Shown: in pieces, positions 11,341 to 23,624 of the stretch
Numbering within the stretch: position 1 is the stretch's first letter
How the letters are laid out: the number at the start of each line of letters is the position of its first letter
Assembly (NCBI GenBank): GCA_949126835.1
Contig: OX421509.1
Location: 15,593,624-15,657,623, forward strand
Reading direction: 5' to 3'
Source of the DNA: Anisus vortex
Lineage: Eukaryota; Mollusca; Gastropoda; Planorbidae
DNA: 64,000 nt
Translations under genes and position numbers: made by a program
The notes under the pieces: model-generated
The model's input: only the letters and a program-made list of their open reading frames with translations
Told to the model about the DNA's origin: nothing
The model's database searches: none

Positions 11341-12594
11341 TTTGGCGCCAGTACATTCTAAATTAGGCACCAGAGCCTGCAATGGCATTCATTACGTAAG
11401 CCACGTAAGCGATGGCTGGGATTGGCAATAGAACTAAAAACCACAATAGGCCGTCTCTGAGACTATAAGTGTAATGTTTGCAAAGCATTGAATGAAGTGT
11501 ATTGTGTAAATCTTCAACATGGTTATTTCAAAATATTTCCTTCAGAAAAATAATTCGTGGCCCACCACATGAAGTACGAAATACTTAGCCTACCTTATTA
11601 CCTTTTAACATCCCTTATTCTGACATATAGACTAATATATTTTTGCTGACTGCTGCGACATAATTAAATAGGTGAAACGTTAAAATGAGGTCGATTAGGC
11701 TACATAGATCTATTTAGTAATTTTTTTGTCTTATTTTCTAATTTTCTGGAAAAATTGAATGAGATAAAAATATATTATAATAAAATATATTAGTATCAGT
11801 GGCGTTCCAGTATTACAAGGTGTGGGTGGCAACTAGATCTAGTGCATTGTATGGAGAGGTAGGGGACAGGGAAGGCAACTACCGTGTGTATATAATAATG
11901 TGTGTGTGTGGACAATAATGCAAGAAGGAATAGTGAACATATGGTTAAATTATAAATAGAAGGCTAATTAACAACTGGTACACAATTTCCCCATAAAGTA
12001 TTTAACAATTGATTTACATTGTACCAAAAGCTCATTAGTGAAACGTAAAAAAAGAAACAGAGTAAATTTTTCTAGGAAAAGAACAATAGTAAACAAAAAG
12101 GAAAGAAATATTGTTAAAATCCTCGGATTGGAAAAAAATGTGAGAGTGGCGAGTGAGAGGGGTACAAACCATGTTACATATCCCCTTCGTGGCTACGCCT
12201 ATGAGAGTTATAGTCAATTTGAAATCTTTTAAACAAGTTTTAAAATGTATTACAATTAATTATAGTACCGGGTATAGACCTTTCCGTTTCAAATCTACAT
12301 AAACATAAATGCAAGCGTCTAAAATTTTGTTACTTGTTCTGAGGGGGGGGGGGGGGTAACAAATTGTTGACATAATTATATAGGGGGGGGGTCTCTGAAA
12401 GTTTGACAGTTGTTGACAAGGGGGAGGGTGGGAGGTAAAAAACGCAAAAAAAATTGTTGACGCAATTCATGGACGTCCCCTATGGTCTAAAAGTTCACAA
12501 TATTTATGTTATCCTATTTATATGAACAACTAAATAAACCTTTTATTTTTTACTATTAGGCCATTTATAGGCCTACTCCTACTTATAATATTTA

Positions 12595-12650
12595 CTTATC
12601 TTATACATTACAGACGCTCCTTATATAAAGAAGATAATTGCGTCCTACGC
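12595..12650 (-). repeat. LINE-A 3' tail fragment
   Basis: Minus-strand reading gives GGACGCAATTATCTTCT, TATA, then GGAGCGTCTGTAATGTATAAG. This matches the tail shared by the LINE at 50780-51190 and the type-A SINEs. A further copy is at 33545-33600. Confidence 0.6.
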
Positions 12651-13611
12651 TCATCCGTGGCATTATTAGCGTTATATTAATATTAGCATTATTAGTGCCT
12701 CCTACACTTTATGTGCGCTATGAAATAGCTATACTTAAATTAGGCCTAAACCCTTATTGAAAGCATATTACGAATTGTTTAGTCCCCCCCCCCTTTTTTT
12801 TCTTTTACAATATATTTCTTCTGAACTGGTGTAGGCCTACCTAGCCTATATTTTGGACTATTTGTTTTATTAAAACTTCATTGAACACATTGAAAATAGA
12901 GATTTGTTATTTATAATCAATTTGATGTGATATACATAGTCAATGTAGCCTACTTTTTAAATAGAAAAAAACCCTGATTATTTTAATATAATATATAATT
13001 CGATAAAGCGTAGGCCTAAATATACTTTTTAATTAAACAGGCAGTGTAAGCACTGATTTATATACCGATACTAGATCTATATATTTATGAAGTTAAGTTC
13101 AAACCCTAAGATCCCTTATTAAACTTATTAGCCCTATTTTGTTTTGATAAGATTAAGATTCTCCAAGTCGACAAGATACCCGGCCTACCTAGAGTAAATC
13201 TAACTAGAATTTAGAATATTAGAACTATACAAACAATAGAAGAAAAGTATTTTGATGTTTGATATAGATCTACTTGGGTATGGGATTAATGACTGCTGTA
13301 TGATTCTACAATTGTTAGATGCCAGTCAAAAAGTTTCATACCGGTAGTTCAATTCAAGACTTAATTTATTTCTACAACATAATTTATTTCTACAACCGTT
13401 GTCAATATTTTAAACTGAAATTGATTTCGACAACAGAGAAAATGAAACACTACCACTACCAGTACTTTAAAATTAATGTGGAAGCAAACAATTCAAGAAG
13501 GTAGATTCTCAAGTTTCTTTTTGTCTTACAAATTACTTTCCTTAGAATCCCGAGTTTTGGAATTTCTTAGAGAAAACATCCACTTTTATTATATATATTT
13601 TTAGTGACAAT

Positions 13612-13802
13612 CTGGGGCGTAGCTAGTGGAGGGGGGGGGGGTCGAAATTCGAAAGTCCCCCCGTACCCCTACTAAGAGGGGGGGGGGGCAAATAAATGTC
13701 CTGAATTGTTTTTTTCTCATGTCATAAAGTCGAATGTCAAAATGCAGGGGCCCCTAAAGAGGCCAAGCCTCCCAGGCCCCCAAATCCCTAGCAACGGCAC
13801 TG
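13612..13802. mobile_element. hAT MITE with 8-bp TSD GTGACAAT
   Basis: Ends CTGGGGCGTAGCTAG and CTAGCAACGGCACTG are imperfect inverted repeats. GTGACAAT flanks at 13604-13611 and 13803-13810. Its interior has several G-runs and C-runs. Confidence 0.82.
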
Positions 13803-14381
13803 GTGACAATAGCAATGAATAGCATCGCAATCAATCACAATATTTGCCACAATCTTTGATTGAAAATAATAAAGGTGCTTGTTTATTGCTGGCCACACAA
13901 TCATTGTGCGCTGTTACCACAAAAACTGATTAACTTAGCTCTCTTTCAGTTTCAGTAGTGAATAGATCAAATTAAAATTTTATTATATTTAAACACCCTG
14001 AAATGTTACTGAAAGGGTACTGTAGGAAATAGTCTAAAGAATGACTGTCCAACTGCATTACAACAATCATTTTTTAAAGTTTCTGCTCACAATTCAAAAT
14101 CATGAAACAAAATGAGTTAGTTTAGTCTTATGTATTAATGGCTGTCCATGCAAGTACTTTGGGATGAACACTTACTTAATTACAGGTACCGGTAGTCTAC
14201 TTAAAATTAAAAACTTACAATGATAAAGTCCAAAATTTGATGCTATTTGCCGTTTTCAAAATACTAGTTACTAGTTAGAAGAGTTTCTTTGAATTTGTGT
14301 AGTTTTGTTTTGGTGCAACCAAGCTAAAAATGATTTTATTTAAATAATTCATATATTATGACCAAGTGAGCAGAGTCTTCT

Positions 14382-16733
14382 GACTTCTTTAAACAGAACA
14401 ATTCATTTACACCAATCACAAAATAAACATGTCTTCTCTAAACAGAACAATTCATTTACACCAGTCATAAAATAAACATGTCTTCTTTAAACAGAACAAT
14501 TCATTTACACCAATCACAAAATAAACATGTCTTCTCTAAACAGAAAATTCATTTACACCAGTCATAAAATAAACATGTCTTCTCTAAACAGAACAATCCA
14601 TTTACACCAGTCATACAATAAACACGACTTCTCTAAACAGAACAATTCATTTACACCAGTCACAAAATAAACATGACTTCTCAAAACAGAACAATTCATT
14701 TACACCAGTCATAAAATAAACATGTCTTCTCTAAACAGAACAATTCATTTACACCAGTCATAAAATAAACATGACTTCTCTAAACAGAACAATTCATTTA
14801 CACCAGTCACAAAATAAACATGTCTTCTCTAAACAGAACAATCCTATTACACCAGTCATACAATAAACACGACTTCTCTAAACAGAACAATTCATTTACA
14901 CCAGTCACAAAATAAACATGACTTCTCAAAACAGAACAATTCATTTACACCAGTCATAAAATAAACATGTCTTCTCTAAACAGAACAATTCATTTACACC
15001 AGTCATAAAATAAACATGACTTCTCTAAACAGAACAATTCATTTACACCAGTCACAAAATAAACATGACCTCTAAACAGAACAATTCATTTACCCCAGTC
15101 ACAAAATAAACATGACTTCTCTAAACAGAACAATTCATTTACACCAGTCACAAAATAAACATGACTTCTCTAAACAGAACAATTCATTTACACCAATCAC
15201 AAAATAAACATGACTTCTCTAAAGAGAACAATTCATTTACACCAGTCATAAAATAAACATGACTTCTCTAAACAGAACAATTCATTTACACCAGTCACAA
15301 AATAAACATGACTTCTCTAAACAGAACAATTCATTTACACCAGTCATAAAATAAACATGTCTTCTCTAAACAGAGAATTCATTTACACCAGTCACAAAAT
15401 AAACATGACTTCTCTAAACAGAACAATTCATTTACACCAGTCATAAAATAAACATGACTTCTCTAAACAGAACAATTCATTTACACCAGTCACAAAATAA
15501 ACATGACTTCTCTTAACAGAACAATTCATTTACACCAGTCATAAAATAAACATGTCTTCTCTAAACAGAGAATTCATTTACACCAGTCATAAAATAAACA
15601 TGACTTCTGAAAACAGAACAATTCATTTACACCAGTCATAAAATAAACATGACTTCTCTAAACAGAACAATTCATTTACACCAGTCACAAAATAAACATG
15701 ACTTCTCTAAACAGAACAATTCATTTACACCAGTCATAAAATAAACATGTCTTCTCTAAACAGAGAATTCATTTACACCAGTCATAAAATAAACATGACT
15801 TCTGAAAACAGAACAATTCATTTACACCAGTCATAAAATAAACATGTCTTCTCTAAACAGAGAATTCATTTACACCAGTCATAAAATAAACATGTCTTCT
15901 CTAAACAGAACAATCCATTTACACCAGTCATAAAATAAACATGTCTTCTCTAAACAGAACAATTCATTTACACCAGTCATAAAATAAACATGTCTTCTCT
16001 AAACAGAGAATTCATTTACACCAGTCATAAAATAAACATGTCTTCTCTAAACAGAACATTTCATTTACACCAGTCATTAAATAAACATGACTTCTCAAAA
16101 CAGAACAACTCATTTACACCAGTCACAAAATAAACATGTCTTCCCTAAACAGAACAATTCATTTACACCAGTCACAAAATAAACATGACTTCTCTAAACA
16201 GAGAATTCATTTACACCAGTCACAAAATAATTATGACTTCTCTAAACAGAACAATTCATTTACACCAGTCACAAAAAAAACATGACTTTTCTAAACAGAA
16301 CAATTCATTTACACCAGTCATAAAATAAACATGACTTCTCTAAACAGAACAATTCCTTTACACCAATCACAAAATAAACATGTCTTCTCTAAACAGAGAA
16401 TTCATTTACACCAGTCATAAAATAAACATGACTTCTGAAAACAGAACAATTCATTTACACCAATCACAAAATAAACATGTCTTCTCTAAACAGAGAATTC
16501 ATTTACACCAGTCATAAAATAAACATGACTTCTCTAAACAGAACAATTCATTTACACCAGTCATAAAATAAACATGTCTTCTCTAAACAGAGAATTCATT
16601 TACACCAGTCACAAAATAAACATGACTTCTCTAAACAGAACAATTCATTTAAACCAGTCATAAAATAAACATGACTTCTCTAAACAGAACAATTCATTTA
16701 CACCAGTCACAAAATAAACATGACTTCTCTAAA
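14382..16733. repeat. 49-bp satellite array, left block (~48 copies)
   Basis: The unit is ACTTCTCTAAACAGAACAAT followed by TCATTTACACCAGTCAYAAA and ATAAACATG. A 48-bp variant carries GAGAATTC. Units are contiguous, with no spacers. Variants recur in order, for example CATACAATAAACACGACTTC at 14612 and 14858 (five units apart), so higher-order duplication has occurred. There are no coding frames. Confidence 0.97.
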
Positions 16734-17875
16734 CAGGGGTGTAAATGGCAGCCGAAAAAAAAATCTGAAAATGCAGGGGTCCAGGGGCCGTGAAGGCCCC
16801 TGGCAGGGTCAAGGGGCAGTGCCCCTGTGGGGGGCCCAGGGGGGCAAAGCCCCCTGGGCGAAAATTATTTTTGTGTTTTAACACTTGAAAATTAATATCT
16901 TTTTATTAAAGAATTTTCACTCAACTATAACATCAGTAGATAATATTCCATGGGAAATGCAACCCAGTAAAATAACAGAATGAAAGAAGATTAACAGTGA
17001 TAGTAAATAAAAAACAACTTACCTTCAACTGTTTACTGAATTACATAATGTCAATGTGTAGGCCCTATATATATATTGTCCTCCACATTTTCATGATTTC
17101 ATCAAATATGGAACCAATGTATGACAGTGATTGGTAAACATTATAAATACAGTATAGGCCTACAGATCTTCATTTTACATGAAAATATGTTCTAAAGCCA
17201 CAAGCGGCCAAGCCCAAGTCAAGCTAGTGACGCTAGTCTCTCTTTTTCTTATTGATTTTATAGAAAATACAGTATAATAATTCTAACATAAAACACACAA
17301 AAAATCTTCATTTTCATCCTTTAATACCAACCACTCCCATTTGAATTTGTTTCTAGATGTAAGATCAATGCTGTCAATATCAGAATTACGCTCAACAAAC
17401 ACAATTCCCCTCCTAGCATTGGCAGCCATTTTATCAACTTTTCTCAAGTAAATTTGTTTGATTAGATTATTAGAGTTATTTCCCTTAATCTTATTTTCAC
17501 ACTTTTTTAAGGCTATTTACCTAATTTTCCCTCTGACAAATCTGAACTCTCTGAAATAATCTGAATGGCAAGCTCCATACACAATCAGATTTTCAGATTT
17601 TTTTCCTCTGACAATGAGTTGTGGGAATAGCAAACTATGTTTCAGAGTGTAAATAAGACATTTTAATTGTGTAAGCAATGTAGTGTGATTGTTAGTAGTT
17701 TATATGCTTCGACTTTTTGCTTATCTGGACTCAAAACTATATAATTTTTTTTTCAGACTTTAAAAAAAAAAAAAAAAAAAGATGTAAAAGTACTAGAGAT
17801 GTAAAACACACACAAAAAATCACATCAACACAAAAAATCTGATTTCAGAGAAAATCTGAAAGATTTACACCCCTG
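16734..17875. mobile_element. hAT-like element inside the satellite array
   Basis: 1142 bp with perfect 13-bp inverted ends CAGGGGTGTAAAT / ATTTACACCCCTG. The flanking duplication is TCTAAA (6 bp) at 16728-16733 and 17876-17881. Ends of the CAGGGGTG type indicate hAT, though 8 bp is the usual duplication. No transposase is encoded. A GC-rich trio of hairpins lies near the left end and an A-run near 17763. Confidence 0.85.
16781..16858. other. Three consecutive GC-rich hairpins
   Basis: Hairpin 1 (16781-16803) has perfect 9-bp arms CCAGGGGCC/GGCCCCTGG with loop GTGAA. Hairpin 2 (16812-16826) has AGGGGC/GCCCCT with loop AGT. Hairpin 3 (16835-16858) has CCAGGGGGC-like arms with one bulged G and loop AAA. 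They stand out in an otherwise AT-rich element. Confidence 0.85.
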
Positions 17876-18988
17876 TCTAAACAAAACAATTCATTTACAC
17901 CAGTCATAAAATAAACATGTCTTCTCTAAACAGAGAATTCATTTACACCAGTCATAAAATAAACATGACTTCTGAAAACAGAACAATTCATTTACACCAG
18001 TCATAAAATAAACATGTCTTCTCTAAACAAAGAATTCATTTACACCAGTCATAAAATAAACATGACTTCTCTAAACAGAACAATTCATTTACACCAGTCA
18101 CAAAATAAACATGACTTCTCTAAACAGAACAATTCATTTACACCAGTCATAAAATAAACATGTCTTCTCTAAACAGAGAATTCATTTACACCAGTCATAA
18201 AATGAACATGACTTCTGAAAACAGAACAATTCATTTACATCAGTCATAAAATAAACATGTCTTCTCTAAACAGAGAATTCATTTACACCAGTCATAAAAT
18301 AAACATGTCTTCTCTAAACAGAACAATCCATTTACACCAGTCATAAAATAAACATGTCTTCTCTAAACAGAACAATTCATTTACACCAGTCATAAAATAA
18401 ACATGTCTTCTCTAAACAGAGAATTCATTTACACCAGTCATAAAATAAACATGTCTTCTCTAAACAGAACATTTCATTTACACCAGTCATTAAATAAACA
18501 CGACTTCTCAAAACAGAACAACTCATTTACACCAGTCACAAAATAAACATGTCTTCCCTAAACAGAACAATTCATTTACACCAGTCACAAAATAAACATG
18601 ACTTCTCTAAACAGAGAATTCATTTACACCAGTCACAAAATAATTATGACTTCTCTAAACAGAACAATTCATTTACACCAATCACAAAATAAACATGTCT
18701 TCTCTAAACAGAGAATTCATTTACACCAGTCATAAAATAAACATGTCTTCTCTAAACAGAACAATCCATTTACACCAGTCATTAAATAAACATGACTTCT
18801 CTAAACAGAACAATTCATTTACACCAGTCACAAAATAAACATGACTTCTTTAAACAGAACAATTCATTTACACCAGTCACAAAACAAACAAGACTTCTCT
18901 AAACAGAACAATTCATTTACACCAGCCATAAAATAAACATGACTTCTCTAAACAGAGCAATTCATTTACACCATTCATAAAATAAACA
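17876..18988. repeat. 49-bp satellite array, right block (~23 copies)
   Basis: Same unit as the left block. Positions about 18160-18662 repeat the variant order of about 15750-16250 in the left block, at an offset near 2413 bases. This shows a multi-unit duplication rather than simple expansion. Confidence 0.97.
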
Positions 18989-21164
18989 CAAAAAAATCAT
19001 TGCAGTTAAATATTTTAAATTATATGAAATTATGAATATTTTAATAAATGTACAAACTCAGAAACAATTGCTTCAAAAAATAATACAAATATGTTTAATT
19101 AAATTTTTTTCCATCATTTAACAGAACCATTCTATGCCCTGACCACAAATATAAGTTAAAACAACAAATGCATGCAGCATAAAAATAAATAGTAATAGTA
19201 ACAATATTCAACTAGAAAACGCAACAGACATGCTATTAAGTAGTTACACAAACAGCCCTCGTGTGGACATTATGTCTCCTGAGCTAGTAATGAATTATTT
19301 TAAAAACATTAACAGTAACAGTATTTGGTCCTGTTGGCAGTAGAAACGTATATGGTTGAGTATAAATATTAAATAGTTATGCTGTGTTTAACATTTCATT
19401 AAATATAAAATATACAGATACATCTGGGATTAGGTTTCTTGAAAAGTTCTACACTCATAGTAAATGAGCAATCATCAAGAGAAATATTCATTCAAAGACT
19501 CGGCAAGTTGAATTTTTTTTCTATGCATGGATACCAATATGTGATGCAACCCCACGGAATGGTATTGAAGTTGGCAAAAAAAGATATTTAATTTAAGGCG
19601 AAAATTGGTGAAATATGCTCTAAAATCCATTAATTAGTTGAAAAGTTATTCGAAATTACATAAGTAAAGGTAAGAAAAGTTGTTTTGGAGAAAAAGTGAA
19701 AAAGAAAACAGTACCTACCAGTATTGATTTTTAACAATTTAGCATTGCAAAAGTTAATTAAATATTAACCCTTACAGTCCTGGGTGCGAACTGAAGGAAG
19801 CATAGATAGAAGTAGGTCGGTACGGGAAGGGTTAAAAGGATGAATAAATATTAACCAATGAACTCAAAATTTAGCAAACACACTCTGACTCATAATGCAT
19901 GAGTCAATACACAAGCTGTAAAAGTGTAATTAAATATTTGAAATACCGGTAATATTTACATGACTTTTAAATAATTTCATCTTAATATTTATAGCACATT
20001 TGGCTTGATTTTATACAAAAGCTGCATATATTTCATATATCATAAATACAAATTTTAAGTAATTTAATAAATTATTTTAGTTTGAAAATTTCCCAGCTTT
20101 AAGTTAAGACATTCAACATTTTTTCAATTTATTTTGATAAGTTTTAATAATTTTGTTGAAAAATGAGTTTTTGCCAACTTCAGTACCAGTTCAAGGGGTT
20201 GCAAAGAATTTAACCAGTACTTCACAACTTTTATCAAGTATACAAAGAATTTACCAGTACTATTAGGCACTTTGTACATAACGGTTTATTAACCTATGGA
20301 GTTGGTCTGGTCAAACCAAGAGATAGTAGTTTTAATTTTCCCAATTTGATAATATAATGAATTAGTTTCAATTTTCAAACAAAATAAATTACAAATACTG
20401 GTGCCAATATATTGCAACATTAAATTATTAAATTAATTTCCATCTTTGACTTTATGACAAGCATTTTCTGTAACCTGATGTAGAAGTAACACCCAGCTCA
20501 TAAACCCCATATCACAGTCAAACCAAATCAGATATTACAATTTGCTGATATATCCAAAGGTTACATTCCAACTGTTTGAAAAAAAAAATCACTCAACCTA
20601 ATCCTGACTACCAATGCATTTTTCAAATCAAATAGCAGTGTGATTTGTTTTATCAACTTCCGCAACAAGGTTTGACTATTGTAATTATTTTTTTAAAGAT
20701 CACAGAGTTCATGAGTTACAGTACACAAAGTCAATACAAAAATATAAAACAAAACATTTTGCTTTATCATAAAATTGTTTAAACATGAATATTATGTTTT
20801 GGAAGGCAATAGATTTAACAAAAGTTAATATTAATTTATTAATATGTTTAGCTGTTATCACTTACTACTTATTGCTAATGTATTGCTTTTTATTACCAAT
20901 AATTCAATAATTATATTTTCATTTACTAAATCACCTTTTTTCTTAAGTCTTTCACAGGTACCGCATTAAAAAATTTTTTTAAATCTTTAAATTAGTGTTC
21001 TTTGTATGATTTAATGTATGAGCTCATAAAACTCAATACTAAGTCTGTTGTGGTCAATGTCTGTAGCTGCAATCTATCAAAGCACCATTTTTCTGAAAGT
21101 TTTGAATTTATTTCTGCCATTTATGATTTATGCATCTTGAATTTTAAGGATATATTGCAAAATC
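18989..21164. other. AT-rich stretch downstream of the 11-finger gene
   Basis: No coding frame of note. It probably includes the 3' UTR of the minus-strand zinc-finger gene. Candidate polyadenylation signals (TTTATT on the plus strand) occur at several places, including about 20837 and 20890, but none can be chosen. Confidence 0.5.
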
Positions 21165-23603
21165 TCACGAATAATCCGATTTAATGACACTATCAGGGCT
21201 GCCTGGTTGTTCTGAAGGCTGCAGGAACCCTGTTGATTCATCCTCATTGTGAAGCAGGTGGTGATGACCATAAGAGTCTGGATCTGTGAAGTACGTGTCA
21301 CTCAAGTTGCTCTTGAGCATGATGTGAGTTTTCTGGTGATTCACCAGCCTGTGTTTTTCTATAAATGCTTTGCCGCAATCATCACATTTGAAAGGCCTAA
21401 TGTTGTCATGAATCTTTTTATGCCGTATCAGCTTGGACTTTTCCAAAAAATTCTTACCACACACTTCACACACATGAGGCTTGTGCTTGCTGTGGGTTTT
21501 CTCATGTCTATTCAGCACAAACTTTTCTATAAATTCTTTACCACACTCCAAGCACTTATGGCATTTCTCACTAGTGTGAGCCCTTTTGTGCCTGGCCAGA
21601 CGAAATCTTTCTGTAAACATTTTCCCACAGTCGTTGCATTTGTACTGCTTTTTACTAGAATAGGTTGCCTTAGGCTTTGTGTAGGAGTCCACCAGCAGAG
21701 AATAACTTTCACCCCTTTTAGATTCAGGCCTGATTATATGCCTGCTTTTTCTATGTACAATGAGGTCTGACTCTAGCTTGAAGCTCTTGAAGCAAATGTC
21801 ACAAGTGAAAAGCACCTCCCCAGTGTGCATCAGCTGGTGTTTTGTTACATGGCCAGACTCTGAGAAAAACAAATCACAAACATCACACTTAAAAGGCATT
21901 TTATCTGGAGAATATCGTTTGTGTTTCCTGGTATGCACAAGAAGCTTGTCGTTCCTGGAGAATCCTTCCCCACAAAGATTACAAATGAATGGTTTCTCTC
22001 CTGTATGTAACATTCTATGTCTATTGAAGCTGTACGTTTTTTTGAAGACCTTCCCACAGACATCACAGATTTTGGGTTTTTTGTCAGCATGTCTCTCTTT
22101 ATGTCTAATTAGATTTAACGGGCCTTGCACTTTCTTAAAGCATATATCACATTCAAGTGTAATGTTGTTGATTTTCTTTTTGCTCGACTTACTGCTGTGC
22201 ATAAAAGTGTTATTGATAATGTCTGTTTGAGTTTCTTCCAAAGGCTCAATTTTTACAATGCTGGGATCAATGGAAACAGAGCTGTCTTCATTTCTGTCAC
22301 TAAGACTAAGTAAACTTTGACTATCTATGGTTAGCTGTGGTGATTGATGGTGTGTCCGTATGTGAACTTTGTATTTATCTTTCCTGGCAAATGTTTTCTC
22401 ACAAAGGTGACATTTAAACGGCTTCTCACCTGTGTGAATAAGTTTATGCCGATTATAATTATAAGTGCCAGCAAAAATGTTGCCACAAATTTCACACTTG
22501 AAAGGCTTCACTTCACTTCTCTTTCGATGACGCCAAGACGCTGGGGTACTTGACATGTCAACATAGAGATGGCTAGCTAAAGACTGAGGAATGTTATCAT
22601 CTGACAATGCTTCACTGGAACAAATTTTACATTCCTTGAACAACTCTGGAGTGTGTCCCATGCCACAACCACCAGGGGCCCAAATGTCATCCTCAACTAA
22701 CTCACCATCAATAACCTCCATGTTATGTTTATCCCCATTGTAGTAACACTGGACAGGGGATATGTTGGGGTAAGGAGACGAGTGCATGTCGCTGTCAGGG
22801 TCAGTGCGATAACTGTTCCGCATGAACTCGTCGTGCCGCCGGTAGAAATCCCTGGATCTTTTCTTTAGCCTGCCGTTAGTGTCAACTTTGCTGACCTCTC
22901 CAGCACATTCATTGTTCACCTCATCCCCAGAGTGGTATGGGTCGACAGTCATCACACAGTTTAACTTAACACTCTCACCATTCTCATCGATTTCTCTCTT
23001 GATGGTCATGTGATTGAAGGTTTGTTTCAAACCATCAGCAGGGACAGTAACTGTGCAGACCCCATTGTTCTCATGAGTTTTCAGAGAACTATTATTATTA
23101 TACAACTGTTTTTTTCTGTTGCTTTTTTTACCTGTATGCAGGACCCCTTCTTGACTAGATCTTTTTTTCAACCTCCCGTTAATGTTGACTTTAATGATTT
23201 CACTGCAACATTCACTTTCCAATTCATCACCACAATGGTTGGGGTCACAACCAAATTCATCTGGTGAGTAAACAGTCTCGTCATTGTCCTCAATCTCTCT
23301 TTTAACAGGAAAGTGATTAAATGTTGATGTTATAGGATCATTGTCCTCATCAAGATTAGAACTGACTCCATTATCCTTCTGAGAACTTAAGGAATGATCA
23401 TGACATTTTCTTGTACTGTTATTAGGTTCATGCTTAAACAGTTCCTCCCTGACAATATCTAATTCTTTTTTTACATCACAATATTCTTTCCTGACAGATT
23501 CATATTTCTTCTTCAAAATATCATGCTTCAACTTGATATTAAAGTATTTCTCTCGGATTTCATGTACTAAATCTTTACCAGAAGGCAGAGGCTGATCTTC
23601 CAT
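21165..23603 (-). CDS. 11-finger C2H2 zinc-finger protein
   Basis: This intact 812-residue reading frame probably encodes a nuclear DNA-binding transcription factor. Residues 10-60 are charged and heptad-like, a probable coiled coil. Residues 95-149 and 196-250 are two copies of one acidic module, each with a SUMO-type site (VKRE, IKRE) and ending NGRLKKRS. A further VKIE site is at 450-453. Eleven C2H2 fingers start at Cys370, 398, 485, 513, 541, 573, 601, 656, 684, 712 and 740; all keep both Cys and both His. Only some are joined by TGEKP linkers. Finger 7 has four residues between its histidines. The ATG at 23603 is preceded by a likely acceptor (exon from 23649) and a 7-codon uORF, so a 5' non-coding exon lies upstream. 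Fingers 1-2 resemble the small gene at 32457-32843. The DNA target and orthologue are unknown. Confidence 0.93.
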   Translation of the reverse strand: MEDQPLPSGKDLVHEIREKYFNIKLKHDILKKKYESVRKEYCDVKKELDIVREELFKHEPNNSTRKCHDHSLSSQKDNGVSSNLDEDNDPITSTFNHFPVKREIEDNDETVYSPDEFGCDPNHCGDELESECCSEIIKVNINGRLKKRSSQEGVLHTGKKSNRKKQLYNNNSSLKTHENNGVCTVTVPADGLKQTFNHMTIKREIDENGESVKLNCVMTVDPYHSGDEVNNECAGEVSKVDTNGRLKKRSRDFYRRHDEFMRNSYRTDPDSDMHSSPYPNISPVQCYYNGDKHNMEVIDGELVEDDIWAPGGCGMGHTPELFKECKICSSEALSDDNIPQSLASHLYVDMSSTPASWRHRKRSEVKPFKCEICGNIFAGTYNYNRHKLIHTGEKPFKCHLCEKTFARKDKYKVHIRTHHQSPQLTIDSQSLLSLSDRNEDSSVSIDPSIVKIEPLEETQTDIINNTFMHSSKSSKKKINNITLECDICFKKVQGPLNLIRHKERHADKKPKICDVCGKVFKKTYSFNRHRMLHTGEKPFICNLCGEGFSRNDKLLVHTRKHKRYSPDKMPFKCDVCDLFFSESGHVTKHQLMHTGEVLFTCDICFKSFKLESDLIVHRKSRHIIRPESKRGESYSLLVDSYTKPKATYSSKKQYKCNDCGKMFTERFRLARHKRAHTSEKCHKCLECGKEFIEKFVLNRHEKTHSKHKPHVCEVCGKNFLEKSKLIRHKKIHDNIRPFKCDDCGKAFIEKHRLVNHQKTHIMLKSNLSDTYFTDPDSYGHHHLLHNEDESTGFLQPSEQPGSPDSVIKSDYS

Positions 23604-23624
23604 AGTCCACTTCAGAGAACTTGG

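Larger units (their letters stand above)
10229..12480. mobile_element. DNA transposon with GGGGACGTC inverted ends, 3-bp TSD TAT
   Basis: The left end reads GGGGACGTCAATTAATTACG and the right end is its diverged inverse, ending GGACGTCCCC. Similarity continues inward for roughly 100 bases through TTTGACAATTGTTGAC-like blocks. TAT flanks both sides. It contains a hAT MITE (10605-11061) and a dispersed repeat (11137-11340). Its right half (11795-12480) is alignable with 60225-60826. I see no intact transposase, so it is non-autonomous. The superfamily is not determined. Confidence 0.7.

Noticed and set aside
14382..18988. CRISPR-like regular array
   Set aside because: Units are contiguous without unique spacers, and the window is clearly eukaryotic. 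It is a satellite.
21249..22553. Open frames on the plus strand across the zinc-finger gene
   Set aside because: They are antisense shadows of the 812-residue minus-strand frame.
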